DNA of 64,000 nucleotides. Source: Bradyrhizobium liaoningense. GTDB lineage: Bacteria; Pseudomonadota; Alphaproteobacteria; Rhizobiales; Xanthobacteraceae. A model generated the notes under the pieces. It was not told the origin of the DNA and made no database searches. It worked only from the letters and a program-made list of their open reading frames with translations. Within the stretch, counting starts at the first letter, position 1, and every line of letters begins with the position of its first letter. Below, one piece after another: positions 60,803 through 64,000 of this stretch. A program made the translations under genes and the position numbers. The stretch lies in assembly GCF_018130785.1 (NCBI RefSeq), contig NZ_JAFCJT010000025.1, forward strand, positions 45,210 to 109,209, read 5' to 3'.

Positions 60803-63367
60803 ATGAACTCCACCGGAATCACAGAATGGCTGCACGTAGTATGGCGCTGGTTCCGCGTCACCTGGGTTTGCCGCGTGCCGTTCATGAGTGCCGTTGCGGC
60901 CGGCTGGCTGCTTGCCGCCGCACCGCAGGCGCGGGATCTGTTCGCTGATATCAGTTTCGGCTGGCCCCGCTGGCTGGCCTTCTTCGTTCTGCTGTTTGCC
61001 TGGTCGTGGGTAGTGCATGCCTCGGCGCGCCGTGCGCTTCAACACGACGATTGGGTCGAGGAAGCCCATGTCGTCGGTGGGCTTAGTCCAGTTCGCCGCA
61101 AACAGTTGCAACAGGAGTTCTACCTGCCGGCCGTGGTCGTGCCGCGCTTGCTGGGATTGGCCGTTTTCTTCTTCGCCGGATGGGCCATGTGCCGCACGCG
61201 GCGCAACCTGCTCGATGCGGTGCACGGCCTGCCCGAGGCCAACGAAGCCGCGCTCCGCTCCACGGCGCTGCTCGCAATCACTATCGGGCTGACGATGATC
61301 TATGTTGCGGCGATCTGGAAACCGCGCTTATTCGGTTTCTCCCGCCTAAGTCCCAATAATCAGGCGGTCGAGCCGCCGCTGCTGATCGGCACCCCGCAGC
61401 TCTTTGTCGGTCCCAACGTAACAGCGCGATTTAAGGCTCACGTTGCCCGCACGGCGGTCTCGCCGGTCGATGCCTGCCTGGTTTCCGCACGGGCGCTCAT
61501 CCTCATCGTGCTAGTCATCACCATCGTCGATCCGCATTTCGTCGCCACGTGGCTTCCGCGCCTGTTCTTCGCACCGGTGCTGTTTGCCGGCTTCGTGCTT
61601 CTGCTCGGCGATGTCGCGGCCTGGTCGCATCGCGTGCGCACGCCCCTGCTGCTCTTACTGATCGGATTGGCGGGTGGGCTTCTCTATTGCATCGACGGTT
61701 TTCACGACGTCCGCTGGACCGGCGCGCCGTCGCGCACCTCTTCGGTCATGGGAAAGCAGCAACACATCGCGCTGGCCGAGGCGGTGCGCCGCTGGAAATG
61801 GACCAATGGCTGCCTCCCCGAACAGGGAAGGACGTGTCCGCGTCCGATAGTGATTGCCGGGGCCGGAGGAGCAAGTCGCGCCGCGTTCCTGACAGCGACT
61901 GTGGTTGGAGCGCTCATCGACCTGGGCCAGGACCCGACCAAGGCCGCCATTTACGGCGACGTTCACAAGCGCATCTTTGCGCTCTCCACTGTGTCCGGCA
62001 GTTCGGTGGGCGCTTTGATGGTGCGGTCGGCACTCGCCGACGCGGCCGAGAACGGTGCGCCGTCGCGCCCGCCGTGCACGACGGAGGGGGCTGGATCCTG
62101 GTTCGGCAAATTTGCCAAGACCTTCGCCGAGCCTGGCGTCCGTTTCGATCCTACGAGCTCGTGGCGCGACTGCTTCCAGCTCATCCTGGCCGGCGACTTC
62201 CTCTCGCCGGTCATGGTCGGGTTGGCCTATCGCGACTCGTTCCCGCTGGGTAATCCGTTCTCCGGAACTTCCTTGTGGCCGGACCGCGCCACGCTTCTGG
62301 AGCAGGGATTCGAGCGCCGCTACCATCGCATAACCTCGCCTGATCACGCTTCGCTTCGTTCCGCGCGCGCGTGCCGGAATCCGCCGGCACAAGGGCCCGC
62401 TGATCCGGCCGACGACGCAGGCATGTGCCGGCGCTTCGGCTATCACCCGGATCCGGCCAGGGCCGGCGCGTGGCTGCCGCTGCTCTTCATCAACGGAACG
62501 TCCGTCTCGACCGGACGGCGAATTGTCGTCGGCGACGTGTGCGCGGCGGATCGGTTCGGGCCGAAGCGGACCCTGTTTCCCTTCGCGTACGATCTCAACG
62601 AGATCGCCACCTGGTCAAAAAAGCTCAACGTTGATCCAGAGAAGCGCGTTGATCCTTGTGAACCGCCGGCCGACCGCAATATCCGGCTGTCGACCGCGGC
62701 AACGATGAGCGCGCGCTTCCCCATCATCTCGCCGTACGGGACTCTACGCGACCGTGATAATGATGTGGTCGACCGGATCGTTGACGGCGGCTATTTCGAA
62801 AACGACGGGCTGGCGACTGCAGCCGACATTGCCGAGGCCCTGAAGCACGAGCAGTTCGGATTGCAGCCGGTCATCATCCGCGTCGTTAACGAACCGGTGC
62901 GTCCCGAGACACGCGGGCTCGGGCCCGACCGCCCGCTGATTCCCGACGAAGAGGAACGGGCTCCGTTCGACGGCGTCACGTCGATCTTCCGCGCCCTGAC
63001 GGCGACGCGTTCCGGCCACGAGGAAGGCCACGCTGCCTACGCCAAGAGCGTGGTGGGCGAGCACCGGCTCTATGCGATCGGCGTATACAAGCTCGAGCCG
63101 CCGCAGAGCGCGGCACCGGACCAGCAGAAAACCATGCCGTTGCGGGAAAATCCGCTGTGCCGGCAAGTCGTCAAGACGAAGGCCGCAATGGGGCACGTCT
63201 CGATGAGCTGGTGGATGTCGCAGCCGGTGCAGGCCTATCTCGATGCCCAGCTCTGCGTGAAAGCAAATTGGGAGCGCCTGGAGTGCGAGCTGCGAGAAGG
63301 CCGCTCGGCAAAGGGCGGGGACTGCATCGCCGGGCCTCCGGTGTCGGAAGCGGAAGCGCACGGATGA
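60803..63367 (+). CDS. Membrane-anchored patatin-like phospholipase
   Basis: The 854-residue protein has about 300 N-terminal residues with five to seven membrane helices (AFFVLLFAWSWVVHAS, VVVPRLLGLAVFFFAGW, ALILIVLVITIVDPHF, LFFAPVLFAGFVLLLGDVAA, LLLLIGLAGGLLYCI). A patatin domain follows: IVIAGAGGASRAAFLTATVV (oxyanion-hole Gly-rich and Arg), ALSTVSGSSVGALMVRSALA with the GxSxG serine, and DRIVDGGYFENDGL holding the catalytic Asp (DGG). These are the Ser-Asp dyad elements of patatin lipases. Soluble bacterial patatins are much shorter, so the membrane module is unusual. It probably acts on membrane lipids. Confidence 0.85.
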   Translation: MNSTGITEWLHVVWRWFRVTWVCRVPFMSAVAAGWLLAAAPQARDLFADISFGWPRWLAFFVLLFAWSWVVHASARRALQHDDWVEEAHVVGGLSPVRRKQLQQEFYLPAVVVPRLLGLAVFFFAGWAMCRTRRNLLDAVHGLPEANEAALRSTALLAITIGLTMIYVAAIWKPRLFGFSRLSPNNQAVEPPLLIGTPQLFVGPNVTARFKAHVARTAVSPVDACLVSARALILIVLVITIVDPHFVATWLPRLFFAPVLFAGFVLLLGDVAAWSHRVRTPLLLLLIGLAGGLLYCIDGFHDVRWTGAPSRTSSVMGKQQHIALAEAVRRWKWTNGCLPEQGRTCPRPIVIAGAGGASRAAFLTATVVGALIDLGQDPTKAAIYGDVHKRIFALSTVSGSSVGALMVRSALADAAENGAPSRPPCTTEGAGSWFGKFAKTFAEPGVRFDPTSSWRDCFQLILAGDFLSPVMVGLAYRDSFPLGNPFSGTSLWPDRATLLEQGFERRYHRITSPDHASLRSARACRNPPAQGPADPADDAGMCRRFGYHPDPARAGAWLPLLFINGTSVSTGRRIVVGDVCAADRFGPKRTLFPFAYDLNEIATWSKKLNVDPEKRVDPCEPPADRNIRLSTAATMSARFPIISPYGTLRDRDNDVVDRIVDGGYFENDGLATAADIAEALKHEQFGLQPVIIRVVNEPVRPETRGLGPDRPLIPDEEERAPFDGVTSIFRALTATRSGHEEGHAAYAKSVVGEHRLYAIGVYKLEPPQSAAPDQQKTMPLRENPLCRQVVKTKAAMGHVSMSWWMSQPVQAYLDAQLCVKANWERLECELREGRSAKGGDCIAGPPVSEAEAHG

Positions 63368-63446
63368 CGCCACTGAAGGATCCGGTCCAACGAAAGTGAC
63401 CCGGTTCATCTAGCGCAAGGAAATCCGCGCCCGCATTGAGGCGGAG

Positions 63447-63572
63447 ATGCTGACCGGCGTGCGGAGGGACTGCGAGCAATTGCGGCGCGCCTGCAAAAAC
63501 AAGGACGTGCTGGGGGAGCAAGGCGAAGGAAATTGCCGCAGATACCGAGAGGCATGCCAACGACCAGCTTGA
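63447..63572 (+). CDS. Cys-containing small protein, 41 aa
   Basis: From the ATG at 63447 the frame reads MLTGVRRDCEQLRRACKNKD, then EQGEGNCRRYREACQRPA. Four cysteines occur as C-x6-C and C-x6-C, like a small helical hairpin with two disulfides. The frame is open for 12 more codons upstream to the stop at 63409. It could be an accessory protein or a fragment. Confidence 0.45.
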   Translation: MLTGVRRDCEQLRRACKNKDVLGEQGEGNCRRYREACQRPA

Positions 63573-63767
63573 TAGGAATGTATGCGCCGAATTGCGACTC
63601 GTTCACCGATCCCTATGGGGTTGGGCTTCCTATGATTGTCGAGGCGGGCACACTCAAAATACCAGTATTCTACAACGCGCTGTCCTCTGAATGGGGACGC
63701 AATACCTCAGAGTAGCCCTCACACTCCGCATTGAACTGCCCTGCTGAGGGCCCACCTGAGCCTGTCT

Positions 63768-64000
63768 TCAGAACTTAATGACCGACCGAAGCCCTAGGAC
63801 CGCCGCGTCCTTTAGAGGTTTACCTCGCATCGCCCCGAGAGGATCTGTGCCGCCTCCTCCGGGATGACGGATGAACTGAAAGTTAGGCTGCAATGTCAGA
63901 CCAGGCTGGACCTCGTATTGGTAGACGGCGGTCACCAGCGCCTCTGAGCTACGCACCGGCCACGCCGGACCATTGAGTGATGCGAAATCTCGATCCAACG
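63768..64000 (-). CDS. OprB-type carbohydrate-selective porin, C-terminal part
   Basis: The minus-strand frame leaves the window at 64000 and ends at 63768. It reads LDRDFASLNGPAWPVRSSEA, LVTAVYQYEVQPGLTLQPNF and QFIRHPGGGGTDP, ending DAAVLGLRSVIKF. The EALVTAVYQYEVxPxxTLQPxFQ(F/Y)xxxPGG pattern and the C-terminal phenylalanine are typical of OprB outer-membrane porins. Only 77 residues are within the window. Confidence 0.8.
   Translation of the reverse strand, partial: LDRDFASLNGPAWPVRSSEALVTAVYQYEVQPGLTLQPNFQFIRHPGGGGTDPLGAMRGKPLKDAAVLGLRSVIKF

Noticed and set aside
63533..63715. 60-codon plus-strand frame before the porin fragment
   Set aside because: No motif and a weak start; the overlapping Cys-containing frame at 63447-63572 looks more coding-like.
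1..64000. CRISPR array
   Set aside because: No regularly spaced identical repeats of 25-40 bases were seen anywhere.

Overview
This is alphaproteobacterial DNA, most likely from Bradyrhizobium or a close relative. The evidence is the high GC content, the predominance of GAGG-type ribosome binding sites, a perfect FNR/FixK-type box, small proteins that I recall as typical of Bradyrhizobium, and the style of its type II secretion genes. All family calls come from reading motifs by eye; no database search was run.

Region 1-7.2 kb is a worn accessory stretch. It holds a partial LuxR-type regulator, several small hypothetical genes and many broken genes: a serine recombinase in two pieces, a truncated Ku gene (ku), a truncated hypothetical gene, and an isoprenylcysteine-methyltransferase-like gene with an internal stop. 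Region 6.6-18.5 kb is a type II secretion locus: a Sel1 protein and the lipoprotein secretin GspD on the minus strand, a divergent operon gspE-F-G-H-I-J-K-L-M-(N/C-like) on the plus strand, and a short prepilin peptidase facing it. Region 18.7-27.6 kb is a block of exported proteins: an imelysin-like protein overlapping a di-heme cytochrome, a large phosphoesterase, a small exported protein, a second di-heme cytochrome, and a second phosphoesterase. The two phosphoesterases are plausible substrates of the neighbouring secretion system, and the cytochrome/phosphoesterase pairs look duplicated.

Region 27.6-30.2 kb has remnants, a 50-codon gene and an OmpR-type response regulator. Region 30.3-40.6 kb is a catabolic island lying partly between fragments of an aromatic-acid efflux system. 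It encodes a 2-keto-4-pentenoate hydratase-like enzyme, a benzoylformate-decarboxylase-like ThDP enzyme, a Bug/TctC solute receptor, two class III CoA transferases, a LysR regulator, a glutathione transferase and a 2-hydroxychromene-2-carboxylate isomerase-like protein. Together they suggest uptake, CoA activation and glutathione-assisted breakdown of an aromatic acid.

Region 41-48.5 kb carries an exported protein with an internal duplication, small membrane and cytosolic proteins, a Tat-exported sulfatase, a nuclease that fuses a FAN1-like VRR-NUC domain to a DnaQ-like exonuclease, and ParB-like and integrase remnants. Region 48.9-58.2 kb has a glutamate-receptor-like channel protein with a degenerate pore motif, a PilZ protein, a MASE4-type histidine kinase, an AraC regulator and small exported proteins. 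Region 58.3-60.4 kb is a row of tiny genes, three of them frame-disrupted. The window ends with a membrane-anchored patatin-like phospholipase and the C-terminus of an OprB-type porin.

The best candidates for something not well described are the secretion/phosphoesterase/di-heme/imelysin block with its 8-bp-spaced TGAC arrays, the FAN1-DnaQ fusion nuclease, and the channel-like receptor with a changed filter.
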